A stretch of DNA of 40,802 bases from JBAXTE01 sp964653595 (GCA_964653595.1 CAZZHH010000027.1:1-40802); one strand, 5' to 3'. Positions 26,343 through 35,771 are shown, counted from the first letter of the stretch. Notes: generated by a model not told the origin, from the sequence alone. Numbers and translations are program-made.

Positions 26343-27893
26343 TCAATTATCAAATATACACCGTTTTTTTATCATTGACAAATAATCTCTAAAAACCCCA
26401 TTGTTTAATCTAACCAATTTATAAAGCATAAAAAAGTCTGTTATATTTATTTGTGAACATTTAGTATAAATATAATTCAACATAAGTGAATAATTTTTTT
26501 CATCATAGAAAAGTTCAGCCATTCGATTATCATCAATTGAGTTTGATATAAATCCAACTTCATTATGATTAATTTTATGTTTACCATCGCAAACAAGATT
26601 TAAAATTTCTGAATACTTATCAAACCAAAAATTACCGCTGTGGATATTCAATATGGATTCTTGTATTTTAATGGTTTTTTGCCTTGTACTTTTAATATTA
26701 CCGCACAATTCTTTTACTTTTTCAATATATTCATTTTCATTATGTGGTGAAGAAAGTTCGCTATTGAAACTTAAATCAAGTGATAAATCAAAAAGTTTAA
26801 TTGGATTATATGTAAAAATTGGATAACTACCATAAGCACATATTTCCAAAAGTGAAGTATATGAGCCTATTGGCATTGAATCAACAGCAAAATCTGCACT
26901 TTTTATAATATTTTCGGGATTTTGGATTACACCCATTGCTTCAATTTGTTTATGGCTCCTATATTCTGCGGGGATATCTTCTGGTGTTATTCCAATTATT
27001 TTGAGAATTAAATTTGGTATTTCATCTAACAAACAAACCCAAGTTCTAAAAAAATCATAATCCAAGTTGTTTTTGAATTTATATGCAGAAGCCATTGCTA
27101 CAGCAATGATCTTATCTTTATCATCACCCATAACGACAGTTCCTATTTCTTTGTTTACAACAATGGGGAGTGGTAAAATAACACTATTATCAACGCTTCT
27201 TCTATTAACTGTTATCTCTCTCCCTTCATTTCTAATATCAATAACGAAATCAGCAATATTCGATCCAAGCCAAAAAGCATGATCTGCATGGTTTACTACT
27301 GTAACTGGTGGAATATCTTCTGTTGCAAATGCAATAGACGGTATAGAGTCATTTGGGTTATGGTGTAGAAAAATACAATCAAAAGAATTAGACTGTGCAA
27401 AATCTCTTAATGAGATTGCTTTTTCAAAAACATCCGCTGATTTTTCCAAACAACATACACTTGTATTCTGCTGGATAAAAGATTTTTTAATTGCATCAGT
27501 ATTTCCCCCATTCTCTCGCGTAAAAACCACAAAATGATAATTCTCAGAATCTAAGCATATCAACCTTTTTAGTAGAGCAATATGACCGCCCACGTAAAAA
27601 TTAGATACAATATGCAAGATTTTCCTTTTTCCCTTAAAAGCACCATTATCTACTAAAAATTGAACTTTATTATTTTCTATGCTTTTTTTTACGTCGAGGC
27701 TCATATCAAATAACAATTCTTCAATAGCTGTATCTATGTATATTCCAGAATTATTTTTAAATGCAAAATATGCCAATTGTTCAATATTCTCAATTAATAT
27801 TATTGGATTATGACCACGCCAATTTTCAATAAATAGTTTTTTGAATAAGAAATATATTTTTTGATTGATATTTAAAATACTTGATTCATCCAT
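26343..27893 (-). CDS. GT-B glycosyltransferase with N-terminal extension
   Basis: This 516-residue protein has about 85 extra residues before a GT-B fold that starts at KILHIVSNFYVGGH. The late segment ADFAVDSMPIGSYTSLLEIC resembles the donor site of GT4/GT41-like enzymes. The usual E-x7-E is not evident, so its family is less certain than for the neighbouring transferases. No membrane segment is visible. It lies 3 bp upstream of a GT2 gene and 80 bp after the GT61 gene. Confidence 0.75.
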   Translation of the reverse strand: MDESSILNINQKIYFLFKKLFIENWRGHNPIILIENIEQLAYFAFKNNSGIYIDTAIEELLFDMSLDVKKSIENNKVQFLVDNGAFKGKRKILHIVSNFYVGGHIALLKRLICLDSENYHFVVFTRENGGNTDAIKKSFIQQNTSVCCLEKSADVFEKAISLRDFAQSNSFDCIFLHHNPNDSIPSIAFATEDIPPVTVVNHADHAFWLGSNIADFVIDIRNEGREITVNRRSVDNSVILPLPIVVNKEIGTVVMGDDKDKIIAVAMASAYKFKNNLDYDFFRTWVCLLDEIPNLILKIIGITPEDIPAEYRSHKQIEAMGVIQNPENIIKSADFAVDSMPIGSYTSLLEICAYGSYPIFTYNPIKLFDLSLDLSFNSELSSPHNENEYIEKVKELCGNIKSTRQKTIKIQESILNIHSGNFWFDKYSEILNLVCDGKHKINHNEVGFISNSIDDNRMAELFYDEKNYSLMLNYIYTKCSQINITDFFMLYKLVRLNNGVFRDYLSMIKKRCIFDN

Positions 27894-27973
27894 AATTATT
27901 TACATCTAATTGTTCCTTTTTTAAAGTATGACTATTAACACATGTTTTTGGGTGACATTAAAAATAATCTATT

Positions 27974-29269
27974 TTAATTTAACCAACCATCTATAAAACA
28001 TTTGAACCGAATAATATCAATATTATATGAATCATGGATTGAATTAATATCATTACACTTTGTGTTCACTTCAGTAAAATTAATCAAATTTGCACCTGCA
28101 GACCATGCAATTGTAGTAAATGTCGAGAAAGGCAATTGGTTTTTTGCTAATGAAAGTATTTTACACCCTTCCTTGCAAAATAATAAATTTGTAAATGCAG
28201 CACCTATTCCACCAATTATATATTCAGCCTGATTAAATATCGCAATTTGATCAGCAATCGAATAATTTTCTGGCATAATAGTTACAAAACCATAATCCAT
28301 TAAGAAACTATAAACAGCATCCTCATTAAACGTTCTCTTTTTGTTTGCATTTTTTCTTGATATATATATTCTTTTAAAATACGTGTTTTTTGTTGCCTTT
28401 TTCAACAAATAAGTTCGGAATTGGAATAGTAAATTATCGTTAAACAATATGTCTTTAGGCTGAATATCAATAATATTCTTAAAATCCGGAGGAATTAAGT
28501 TTGGACAATTAGCAAAATACAAATAATTAATGCGATATTGCTCCATTTGTTTAACGCCTATCACGTCCCTTTTATGGATGTTAATCATATTTAACAATTC
28601 ATTGTATTGTGGCACGTTAAGAATAATATCATCTACAATTATTGGTATGTCTAATGGAATATTTATTTTATTCAACCAGAATAATTTAATTAAGAATTCA
28701 AAGACTAAGTGATAATAATTCCAAGAATAATTTCCACCAATCCAAATACCCTGATTGATAAATTTAGTAGTATTTGTTTCTTTTACCATCATATAATTAT
28801 CCCTAATTGATTTAACACCAATATCAGAGTATATATATTTACAATTTTGGTCCATTGACTTAATTGAGTAATAAACATTTTTATCATCCAATAATAAAAT
28901 ACTTGATCCCCCGAGAATTGATGCTTTTTTAAACAACACTAGATATTGACAATAGTCAATTTCATTAATCAATTTAGTATCAAAGATAATTTCGTTATAA
29001 AAAATGGGAGGAATATATGATAATTTTACTTTTTCACTTATAATTACTTCAATGTTTTCAGGATGCAAATTAAGATATTCTTCAATTGTTAATATAAGTC
29101 TAAATTTAAAATTAAGCATTTTCAACAATAATCTAAGCAGCTTACTACAAAATTGATTATGACCATGAATATATTTTATCTCAAAATTCGAAATAATATT
29201 ATTTTTCACAGCCTTCATAACTTTTAATATATTATTAAGGACAGAATGCTTTTTAATTTGTTCAAACAT
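27974..29269 (-). CDS. Glycosyltransferase family 61 (DUF563)
   Basis: This 431-residue protein has the GT61 pattern. GGNYSWNYYHLVFEF in the middle contains the conserved Y-H and downstream E. RIYISRKNANKKR is the typical R-x-x-x-S-R block. EYIIGGIGAAFTNLLFC matches the conserved G-G-A-x-x-T-N-x-x-F segment near the C-terminus. In bacteria these proteins occur in capsule and O-antigen loci; specificity varies. The ATG at 29269 is preferred to an in-frame TTG four codons earlier. Confidence 0.85.
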   Translation of the reverse strand: MFEQIKKHSVLNNILKVMKAVKNNIISNFEIKYIHGHNQFCSKLLRLLLKMLNFKFRLILTIEEYLNLHPENIEVIISEKVKLSYIPPIFYNEIIFDTKLINEIDYCQYLVLFKKASILGGSSILLLDDKNVYYSIKSMDQNCKYIYSDIGVKSIRDNYMMVKETNTTKFINQGIWIGGNYSWNYYHLVFEFLIKLFWLNKINIPLDIPIIVDDIILNVPQYNELLNMINIHKRDVIGVKQMEQYRINYLYFANCPNLIPPDFKNIIDIQPKDILFNDNLLFQFRTYLLKKATKNTYFKRIYISRKNANKKRTFNEDAVYSFLMDYGFVTIMPENYSIADQIAIFNQAEYIIGGIGAAFTNLLFCKEGCKILSLAKNQLPFSTFTTIAWSAGANLINFTEVNTKCNDINSIHDSYNIDIIRFKCFIDGWLN

Positions 29270-29321
29270 TTTAAAAATCAAGTTTTATATTTTGCATAAC
29301 ATTCAGAATGAACTATAAATA

Positions 29322-30467
29322 TTAATTAAATTCACAAAGCAAATCAACAATTTTATTCACATCAGTTATTTCCAAAACAGGGCTAATTGGCAAACTCAGA
29401 ACTTCATTATGAATCTTTTCGGTAACAGGCAATACCAATTTATTCATAATTTTATAAGCACCTTGTTTATGTGGAGGTAATGGGTAATGAATAAGTATCT
29501 GCACACCATTATCTATCATATATTTTTGCAACAAATCACGTTTTGGCGTCCGTATTACAAAGAGATGAAAAACATGGCTATTATTTAATTGATGTCCTTT
29601 AGCAATTGGAAGAATAATCTCTGAATTACAAATGTTATTACAATAATACTTTGCAATTTCTCGACGTCGTTGATTTTCTGAATCAATATATTTTAACTTA
29701 ACAGCAAGTATTGCTGCTTGAATTTCATCCATGCGACTATTAAGCCCCTGATAATCATTGACATATTTTCTACTACTTCCATAATTACTCAAAGCACGGA
29801 TAATTTCCGCCAATTTATCATTATTTGTAGTAACAGCACCTGCATCACCAAGAGCACCTAAATTTTTTCCTGGATAAAAGCTAAATCCCGCTGCATCACC
29901 CAAAGCTCCAGTTTTTTTAACAATTTTATCAAAATCATCACCAACTGTTGTCTTATAACAAAATTCCGCTCCTATTGCTTGCGCATTGTCTTCAATAATT
30001 CTAAGATTATACTTTTTGGCTATTCGTTCTAGTTCTTCACACCAGCACACTTGCCCATAAAGATGAACAACCATAATGGCTTTGGTACGTGGCGTTATGT
30101 ATTGCTCAATAAGCGAAATTTCAAGATTGTAGCTATTAATATTTGGCTCTACTAATATCGGTTTAAGTCGATTATCAGTAATAGCTAGGATTGTGGCAAT
30201 ATAGGTATTGGCGGGTACAATAACTTCATCTCCCACTTCCATTTCTCCTAATTCAATATATCCTCTCAAAATCAATCGCAGAGCATCCAAACCATTACCT
30301 ACAGCAATAGCATGTTTAACGCCAACATAACTAGCAAGATTCTGTTCAAACAATTCAACTTTTTTACCTAGTATATACCAGCCACTGTCAATCACTTCCG
30401 CAACTGTCTGCTTGAGCTCATCTGAATATTGAGCATTTATTTTTTGAAGATCTAAAAATTTTATCAT
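29322..30467 (-). CDS. DegT/DnrJ/EryC1-type sugar aminotransferase, FdtB-like
   Basis: This 381-residue PLP enzyme would aminate a 3-keto-6-deoxy sugar nucleotide (3-amino-3,6-dideoxyhexose synthesis). It starts MIKFLDLQKIN, as FdtB/QdtB proteins do. IIEDNAQAIGA (157-167) holds the PLP-nitrogen aspartate, and SFYPGKNLGALGDAGA (196-211) holds the Schiff-base lysine K201. The ATG at 30467 is used; the frame could extend three codons to a TTG. It follows the acyltransferase gene by 5 bp. With the FdtA-type cupins at 33.6-34.5 kb and that acyltransferase it forms a complete isomerase, aminotransferase and acetyltransferase set for a Fuc3NAc- or Qui3NAc-like sugar. Confidence 0.9.
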   Translation of the reverse strand: MIKFLDLQKINAQYSDELKQTVAEVIDSGWYILGKKVELFEQNLASYVGVKHAIAVGNGLDALRLILRGYIELGEMEVGDEVIVPANTYIATILAITDNRLKPILVEPNINSYNLEISLIEQYITPRTKAIMVVHLYGQVCWCEELERIAKKYNLRIIEDNAQAIGAEFCYKTTVGDDFDKIVKKTGALGDAAGFSFYPGKNLGALGDAGAVTTNNDKLAEIIRALSNYGSSRKYVNDYQGLNSRMDEIQAAILAVKLKYIDSENQRRREIAKYYCNNICNSEIILPIAKGHQLNNSHVFHLFVIRTPKRDLLQKYMIDNGVQILIHYPLPPHKQGAYKIMNKLVLPVTEKIHNEVLSLPISPVLEITDVNKIVDLLCEFN

Positions 30468-30472
30468 AATAA

Positions 30473-31087
30473 TCAATCAATTTGTTTAACAATAGTTGCT
30501 GGATTGCCAGCAACTATTACATTTGCAGGGACATCCTTAACCACAACCGCCCCTGCAGCAATAATACTATTATCTCCAATTGTAACACCTTTCAGCACAA
30601 TTGTCCCCCAACCGAACCAAACATTGTTCCCTATTTTGATTTTTTTCTTTTTGATATCATCAAAAGAAAAAGACAAACCCTTCATTTGAGCCAATCGTAC
30701 ATCTGATTTTATAGAATGAAAATCTGTGTCTGAAATTATCGATGAAGAAGCAAATTGACAATAATTTCCAATTTCAATTTCATCATAAGCCACCATGCAC
30801 GTTCCATTTAAATCGCAATTTTCGCCTATCTTTATTGTACCATTAACTCCTGTCACAAATTTTACTGGCGTAGTCAACGAGGTATTACTATGTATATTAT
30901 CAGAGTTGAGTATAACACCATCTCCGATAATTATTTTCCCATTTTTTGGTGCTTTAATAATTGGCGACCTCCCTAAAATTTGCACATTTGTTCCAAACGA
31001 GACCTTTTTACCCCATATTAATTTAATAATATTTTTTCGAATAATTGAACAAATCATTTCCACTTTTCTTCTATTTTCTCTAGACAT
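30473..31087 (-). CDS. Hexapeptide-repeat acetyltransferase, possible FdtC role
   Basis: This 204-residue left-handed β-helix protein has repeated turns (IIIGDGVILNS, TIKIGENCDLNG, VTIGDNSIIAAGAVVVKDV) and the closing AGNPATIV. It sits between the aminotransferase and the HAD gene, overlapping the latter by 8 bp. N-acetylation of the amino sugar made by the FdtB-like enzyme is therefore the simplest role. Canonical FdtC enzymes have a similar size and fold, but the fold does not fix the substrate. O-acetylation of another residue is equally possible. Confidence 0.85.
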   Translation of the reverse strand: MSRENRRKVEMICSIIRKNIIKLIWGKKVSFGTNVQILGRSPIIKAPKNGKIIIGDGVILNSDNIHSNTSLTTPVKFVTGVNGTIKIGENCDLNGTCMVAYDEIEIGNYCQFASSSIISDTDFHSIKSDVRLAQMKGLSFSFDDIKKKKIKIGNNVWFGWGTIVLKGVTIGDNSIIAAGAVVVKDVPANVIVAGNPATIVKQID

Positions 31088-31703
31088 ATTTTAGCACTCC
31101 TTGAATATCATTTTCAATGTAATCCGGTTTATATCTCAACAATGAAGTTCTATTTCGAAAACCAGAAAGCACCCCCATACTTCTTATACCCATCAATTTA
31201 GCTATTTCAATATCCTGGCCAGTATCTCCCACATATAAATCAGTTTCTACCAATTTAATACCTGATTCAATAATCAACTCAAACTTTGGTTTTTTAAATT
31301 CAGTTACCAGCATTTTGACAAAATAAGATTCTATGCCGAATTGTTCAAGTTGTTGAATTGTATATTGCTTGTTTTGTCGTGCTGTGATTAAATATAAATC
31401 ACATCCCTGATTTTGCAAATTTCTTAAAACATCCGAAGTGAAGACAAATGGAGTATCATACAACAAATATTCTTTCGTCTCAATTAATGACATCCATTTT
31501 TCTTCAAATTCAATAATCTCAGATGATGAATAGTTGAAATATTCAGATAAAATATATCTATGGTCATTCATGGATTTCTTCAATTCCCAATATTCATCAA
31601 AGCATAAAATGGTTTGCTTTGTTAAATCACAAAAAAGTCGATATAATCGCTGCTTTGAATCTAATAATGTCCCATCTAAATCAAAAAAAATATTCATACT
31701 CAT
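31080..31703 (-). CDS. HAD-superfamily phosphatase
   Basis: This 207-residue HAD hydrolase has DLDGT (8-12) with both catalytic aspartates, LYLITARQ for motif II, a lysine in KKPKFELI for motif III, and LYVGDTGQDIEIAK for motif IV. An α-helical cap lies between. It is overlapped by 4 bp (ATGA) with the upstream SDR gene and by 8 bp with the downstream acyltransferase gene. That suggests a dedicated dephosphorylation step in sugar or precursor synthesis rather than general housekeeping. Confidence 0.88.
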   Translation of the reverse strand: MSMNIFFDLDGTLLDSKQRLYRLFCDLTKQTILCFDEYWELKKSMNDHRYILSEYFNYSSSEIIEFEEKWMSLIETKEYLLYDTPFVFTSDVLRNLQNQGCDLYLITARQNKQYTIQQLEQFGIESYFVKMLVTEFKKPKFELIIESGIKLVETDLYVGDTGQDIEIAKLMGIRSMGVLSGFRNRTSLLRYKPDYIENDIQGVLKYV

Positions 31704-32584
31704 TTACTTACAAAATATTCATATTCTTCAATTAATCCATCTTCTAAACTTATTTGTTCTGCACCAAAAACTTGCACCATAAGTTTATTATCAAAAATAG
31801 TATCACGTGTTTCAACATAATTATTTAATATTTCAGCACAAAGTTTTTTACCAGAAATCTCAATTAAAAGATTAACAATTTCCAAAACAGTTTTACTAAT
31901 ACCTGAAACAATATTTACTACACCCAAATCGCAATCGGACTTATAAGCCTCCCAAATACATCTAACACAGTCATTTACATGCAAAAAGCTTCTTTTTTCG
32001 AGCCCATTTGTATAAACAATTGGAGATTGACCTTTAATAATACTTTTGATTGTTACTGGGATTAATTTTTTGTATTCATCTTCCCCTGAACCATAAATAT
32101 GACCTAAGCGCAATACAATAAAAGACACATTTTGTTGTTTGCACCATTCAATAATAATTTTTTCACAAAACAGCTTTGACCACCCATAAATACTACCTGG
32201 ACTAACAATAGATTTTTCATTTGTAATTTGATTCGTAGACTTATAAATATCAACAGTGCTAATTAATACAAATTTTCGAATAGTTTTTGGCAGACTATCA
32301 AGCAAATTTCTAGTAAAGATAATATTTGAAGAACATTTATCAATATCATTAGATTCATCTTTACTTTTAGGAGTATAAGAGCCAATATGAATAACCGCAG
32401 AAACTCCCATTATTTTTGGAATAATAAATGATTCTGGATTATATAAAATTGTTTCGAAATTTTTGTGCAACTTAGTACTAAGCACCACAATTTCTTTATT
32501 AGACAATAAATTATTTGAATTTACATAGCTTATAAATGCAGAGCCAATAAATCCGGAAATTCCTGTAATCAATACTCTATCCAT
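31700..32584 (-). CDS. NAD-dependent epimerase/dehydratase (extended SDR)
   Basis: This 294-residue extended SDR has the nucleotide-binding GISGFIG (8-14), the catalytic serine or threonine in LISTVD (107-112) and the YxxxK pair Y133/K137 in SIYGWSKLF. Such enzymes epimerise, dehydrate or reduce sugar nucleotides. The exact reaction is not readable. It is coupled to the HAD gene by ATGA overlap and lies 2 bp after the ATP-grasp gene. Confidence 0.9.
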   Translation of the reverse strand: MDRVLITGISGFIGSAFISYVNSNNLLSNKEIVVLSTKLHKNFETILYNPESFIIPKIMGVSAVIHIGSYTPKSKDESNDIDKCSSNIIFTRNLLDSLPKTIRKFVLISTVDIYKSTNQITNEKSIVSPGSIYGWSKLFCEKIIIEWCKQQNVSFIVLRLGHIYGSGEDEYKKLIPVTIKSIIKGQSPIVYTNGLEKRSFLHVNDCVRCIWEAYKSDCDLGVVNIVSGISKTVLEIVNLLIEISGKKLCAEILNNYVETRDTIFDNKLMVQVFGAEQISLEDGLIEEYEYFVSK

Positions 32585-32586
32585 AA

Positions 32587-33654
32587 TTATAATTGAATAA
32601 GATCCGAAAGCATATCCTCTTCTGTAACCAATTTTGGTTTAGTATCCATACCTCTTACCCACATCAAACCATTGGGTAAAGGATTAATCTTTTTATTTAA
32701 ACTAGGAAATTTATTGTACAAAGCAATATCTTTAAATATCTTTGGCATATTTAGACCTGCTTCAGTAAAAAATAAAACTGTTGTAAAAAAACGAGAAATA
32801 TTAATTTCTGTAGGATTTGGAAACCCATCCTTATCATAAGCCATATCTACGCCATAAACACCATGTGGTTTCTTATCAATTGACCTAATCGCATCTAAAG
32901 CGACTGTGTTAACAATATCATTAGAATATGTTTGACCAACTTTAGTAACACCAGTCACACCAGAAAGAGTTCTGTTACCATGTGTCCATCCTTTACGAAT
33001 TCGCGTTTGAGCTACGACTAATTCCCCTTCATACCAAATTGACAACCAAGTAACAGTATTGGCTGTCAAAATTTCAGCCGCTACAAAGTCGCCCCAGCCT
33101 TTATATTTATTTATCCATCTTTTAGCAAATTCGAAATCATTAGTTGGTAATGCCCCTTTACCACCTCCTCCTATTGAAGAAGCTCTAAGCCATATATTAC
33201 CCGAATTATCACATAACTCAGTAAAAGCAGTTTTCAAATCTTGTTCTGTATTAATAAAAATATTCCTTGACACCTTAACTCCTGCCTTTTTCCATACCAA
33301 ATAAGACTTATACTTATTTACACAAGTGTCTATCACTTCATGACAAGGCATATAGGTTTTGGTCCCTAGACTATTAATCTCATTCCTGATTTTAGATGCC
33401 TCAAAAACTTCCAAATCGTTTTGAAAATGGATCAAGTCTGGTTTTTCAAAATTTAAAACATTAAATAACTCTTGCTTATAATTTGGAGCATCGGCATATG
33501 GGACAATGTATTTCCGTTTAGCATTAGACAATATCAAATCAGAAGGCTCACTACCCATCCCAATAATTTCATCACCGTCATTACATAATAACAATGAATT
33601 TATCACCCCTTCAGATGGAGCTCCACCACTTCCTGCAATTAAAATTTTACTCAT
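32587..33654 (-). CDS. ATP-grasp ligase-like protein
   Basis: This 355-residue protein has the ATP-grasp outline. A pre-ATP Rossmann-like domain begins ILIAGSGGAPSEG. The glycine-rich loop SIGGGGKGALP lies at 160-170, and a C-terminal metal site GFPNPTEINISRFF holds E283 and N285. ATP-grasp enzymes activate a carboxylate and join it to an amine or thiol. Here it could attach an amino acid or other acyl group to a sugar, or build an unusual precursor. It overlaps the upstream cupin gene by 8 bp and is followed closely by the SDR and HAD genes, so the three probably serve one pathway. Confidence 0.8.
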   Translation of the reverse strand: MSKILIAGSGGAPSEGVINSLLLCNDGDEIIGMGSEPSDLILSNAKRKYIVPYADAPNYKQELFNVLNFEKPDLIHFQNDLEVFEASKIRNEINSLGTKTYMPCHEVIDTCVNKYKSYLVWKKAGVKVSRNIFINTEQDLKTAFTELCDNSGNIWLRASSIGGGGKGALPTNDFEFAKRWINKYKGWGDFVAAEILTANTVTWLSIWYEGELVVAQTRIRKGWTHGNRTLSGVTGVTKVGQTYSNDIVNTVALDAIRSIDKKPHGVYGVDMAYDKDGFPNPTEINISRFFTTVLFFTEAGLNMPKIFKDIALYNKFPSLNKKINPLPNGLMWVRGMDTKPKLVTEEDMLSDLIQL

Positions 33655-34075
33655 TAGTCTTAATCTTTAAAAAATCCGAATATTCACGAATATAATCTTC
33701 TTCATTATAATTATTAGATGCTAAAACCAAACATACAGCTCCTGAAGAAAAGTCATTTAATTCACGCCAAATTCCAGAAACTATCAACAAACCTTGAAAA
33801 GGTCTATTCAACATGACTGTTTTTTTATTTTTTCCATCATCTAGTATCACACAAAAGCTACCACTTGCAGCGATAATTAATTGTCGAAGTTCTTTATGTG
33901 CATGACCACCTCGCAACTCACCAGCCGGTACGTCATATAAATAGTAAACTCTTTTCACATCAAATGGAACTTCAATATTGTTCTCAACTACAGTTATGTT
34001 CCCTTTTTCATCATGATGTTTGTCCATTTCAATTATTAGACAATCATTAACTGTTGAATTATTAAAATCATCCAT
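33647..34075 (-). CDS. FdtA-type sugar nucleotide 3,4-ketoisomerase
   Basis: This 142-residue cupin of the FdtA/QdtA/WxcM-like family would isomerise dTDP-4-keto-6-deoxyglucose to the 3-keto form. The core reads YYLYDVPAGELRGGHAHKE and contains both histidines of the H-A-H active-site motif known from FdtA and QdtA. IIAASGSFCVILDDG and GIWRELNDFSSGAVCLVLAS follow, as in the family. Its ATG overlaps the stop of the sister cupin gene as TAATG. It is the better candidate of the two for the catalytically complete enzyme. Confidence 0.88.
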   Translation of the reverse strand: MDDFNNSTVNDCLIIEMDKHHDEKGNITVVENNIEVPFDVKRVYYLYDVPAGELRGGHAHKELRQLIIAASGSFCVILDDGKNKKTVMLNRPFQGLLIVSGIWRELNDFSSGAVCLVLASNNYNEEDYIREYSDFLKIKTNE

Positions 34076-34476
34076 TACAATTGTTCTTTTATAAATTGTT
34101 CATAATCATAAATATAGTCCTCTTTATTAAAAAAAGTTGAAGCAAGTATTAATGCCAATGAATTAGTAGAAAAATTATCCATTTGCCTCCAAATTCCGTT
34201 TGGCACATATAACCCATTATATGATCTATTTAACAGAAAGGTCTTACTGATTATGCCATCATTCAAAATAACTTCAAAACTACCAGACAATGCTACAATA
34301 AACTCTTGTTGCATTTTAAATGCATGACCGCCTCGCATTTCGCCACCCGGTACATCATATATCCAGTACGATCGTTTAATTTCAAATGGAATATGATAAT
34401 TACTTTCGATAAAAGTAAGATTACCACGAGAGTCAATAATTTTTGGAAGGGTTATGATTTCTGGTATTCTTTTCAT
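34075..34476 (-). CDS. FdtA-like cupin lacking one active-site histidine
   Basis: This 133-residue cupin is a close relative of the gene that follows it, with YWIYDVPGGEMRGGHAFKM in the core. Where the sister protein has H-A-H, this one has H-A-F, so one of the two histidines tied to ketoisomerase catalysis is replaced by phenylalanine. The fold should be intact (EFIVALSGSFEVIL, GIWRQMDNFS). It may form a mixed dimer with its neighbour, have another stereochemical outcome, or be inactive. It is joined to wzt upstream and to the sister gene downstream by TAATG overlaps. Confidence 0.85.
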   Translation of the reverse strand: MKRIPEIITLPKIIDSRGNLTFIESNYHIPFEIKRSYWIYDVPGGEMRGGHAFKMQQEFIVALSGSFEVILNDGIISKTFLLNRSYNGLYVPNGIWRQMDNFSTNSLALILASTFFNKEDYIYDYEQFIKEQL

Positions 34477-35753
34477 TATTCTATAAAACTATATTTATAA
34501 TCAATCATAGGCTTAATAATACCAGGAGGTGTATTCATATTAAATCCTTGTCCTGTTAAAGTGTTTTTTACTTCAAAATTCAGGATATTATCGGTAGACC
34601 AAAGTACATATTTTTGATTTTCACCGAAAATTAATTTTATTTTATATTTTCCAGCATTTAATATATTCGGTAGTACTTGAAATGCAACTTCATATAATCC
34701 TTTTTTAGAATCTAAATTTGGTGAAATCACTATTCCACTATGAAAAACGCATATATCATCAATAGTAGATAAAGCAAATGTAGTATCCATCATAATATCG
34801 GATTTATTGTTATAAAATCTTAATACAAATTTTAATCCTGATTCTACATTCAACTCGTTTCCTATAATTGGAGAAACTTCAAATGATTTAATTCGAATAT
34901 TATCATTACCTGGTGCTTTTGATAAATCCTCAAAATAAATTTGTACAGATTCCGAATAATTACATCCAACATAATAACTAACAGCATCCTTTATATCACC
35001 CATAAAAACAATATTCCCATTTACCAACACAACCCCTTTGGTGCAAAGCGATTTTATACTTGCCATATTATGACTCACAAACAAAACCGTACGTCCACCC
35101 TCTTTGCTCACATCCTGCATTTTACCAATGGCTTTTTTCTGGAATTCGGCATCGCCAACAGCTAACACTTCATCCACCACCAAAATATCCGGCTCAAGGT
35201 GTGCTGCTATTGAGAATCCTAACCTTACAGTCATCCCACTGGAGTATCGTTTCACGGGCGTATCTATATAGCGTTCCACTCCGGCAAAGGCAACAATTTC
35301 GTCAAATTTGCGGGTAATCTCCGCACGGTTCATCCCCATGATGGCCCCGTTCATATAGATATTTTCGCGGCCCGTCATCTCCTGATGGAATCCGGTACCC
35401 ACCTCCAACAACGAAGCAATGCGACCTTTGTAATGGATAGAACCGGTAGTGGGTTTGGTCACCCGGGATAATATTTTCAACAACGTGGATTTTCCGGCAC
35501 CATTTTTCCCGATAATGCCCACCACATCGCCCTGTTTAATCTCCAAGTTGATATCCTTAAGCGCCCACACATAATCGGACATCCCCTTGGACGACCGGTC
35601 GTTGGTCTCGCCAATCTTCAAATAAGGATCCTCCTGCCTGCGCACGTTCACCGTCCACCATCGCTTCATATCATGCGACAATGTTCCGGTACCTACTACC
35701 CCAAGCCTGTATTGTTTACTTAGATTTTCAATTTTAATTGCTATGTCCGACAT
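34476..35753 (-). CDS. wzt: Polysaccharide ABC exporter ATPase with Wzt C-terminal domain
   Basis: This 425-residue protein energises export of a lipid-linked polysaccharide across the inner membrane. Its nucleotide-binding domain (about 1-245) has Walker A GKNGAGKST (82-90), signature YSSGM (170-174), Walker B LVVDE (191-195) and the H-loop VSHN (225-228). GRIASLLEVGTGFHQEM is typical of Wzt/TagH-type transporters. Residues from about 255 to the end form a β-rich Wzt_C-like domain, which in known systems recognises the finished chain. The DNA coding for the ATPase part is visibly richer in G+C than the part coding for the C-terminal domain. A -7 box lies at 35772-35779. Its permease partner is separated from it by a four-helix-bundle gene and repeat arrays. 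Confidence 0.93.
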   Translation of the reverse strand: MSDIAIKIENLSKQYRLGVVGTGTLSHDMKRWWTVNVRRQEDPYLKIGETNDRSSKGMSDYVWALKDINLEIKQGDVVGIIGKNGAGKSTLLKILSRVTKPTTGSIHYKGRIASLLEVGTGFHQEMTGRENIYMNGAIMGMNRAEITRKFDEIVAFAGVERYIDTPVKRYSSGMTVRLGFSIAAHLEPDILVVDEVLAVGDAEFQKKAIGKMQDVSKEGGRTVLFVSHNMASIKSLCTKGVVLVNGNIVFMGDIKDAVSYYVGCNYSESVQIYFEDLSKAPGNDNIRIKSFEVSPIIGNELNVESGLKFVLRFYNNKSDIMMDTTFALSTIDDICVFHSGIVISPNLDSKKGLYEVAFQVLPNILNAGKYKIKLIFGENQKYVLWSTDNILNFEVKNTLTGQGFNMNTPPGIIKPMIDYKYSFIE

Positions 35754-35771
35754 CTATTACTAATTATTATA

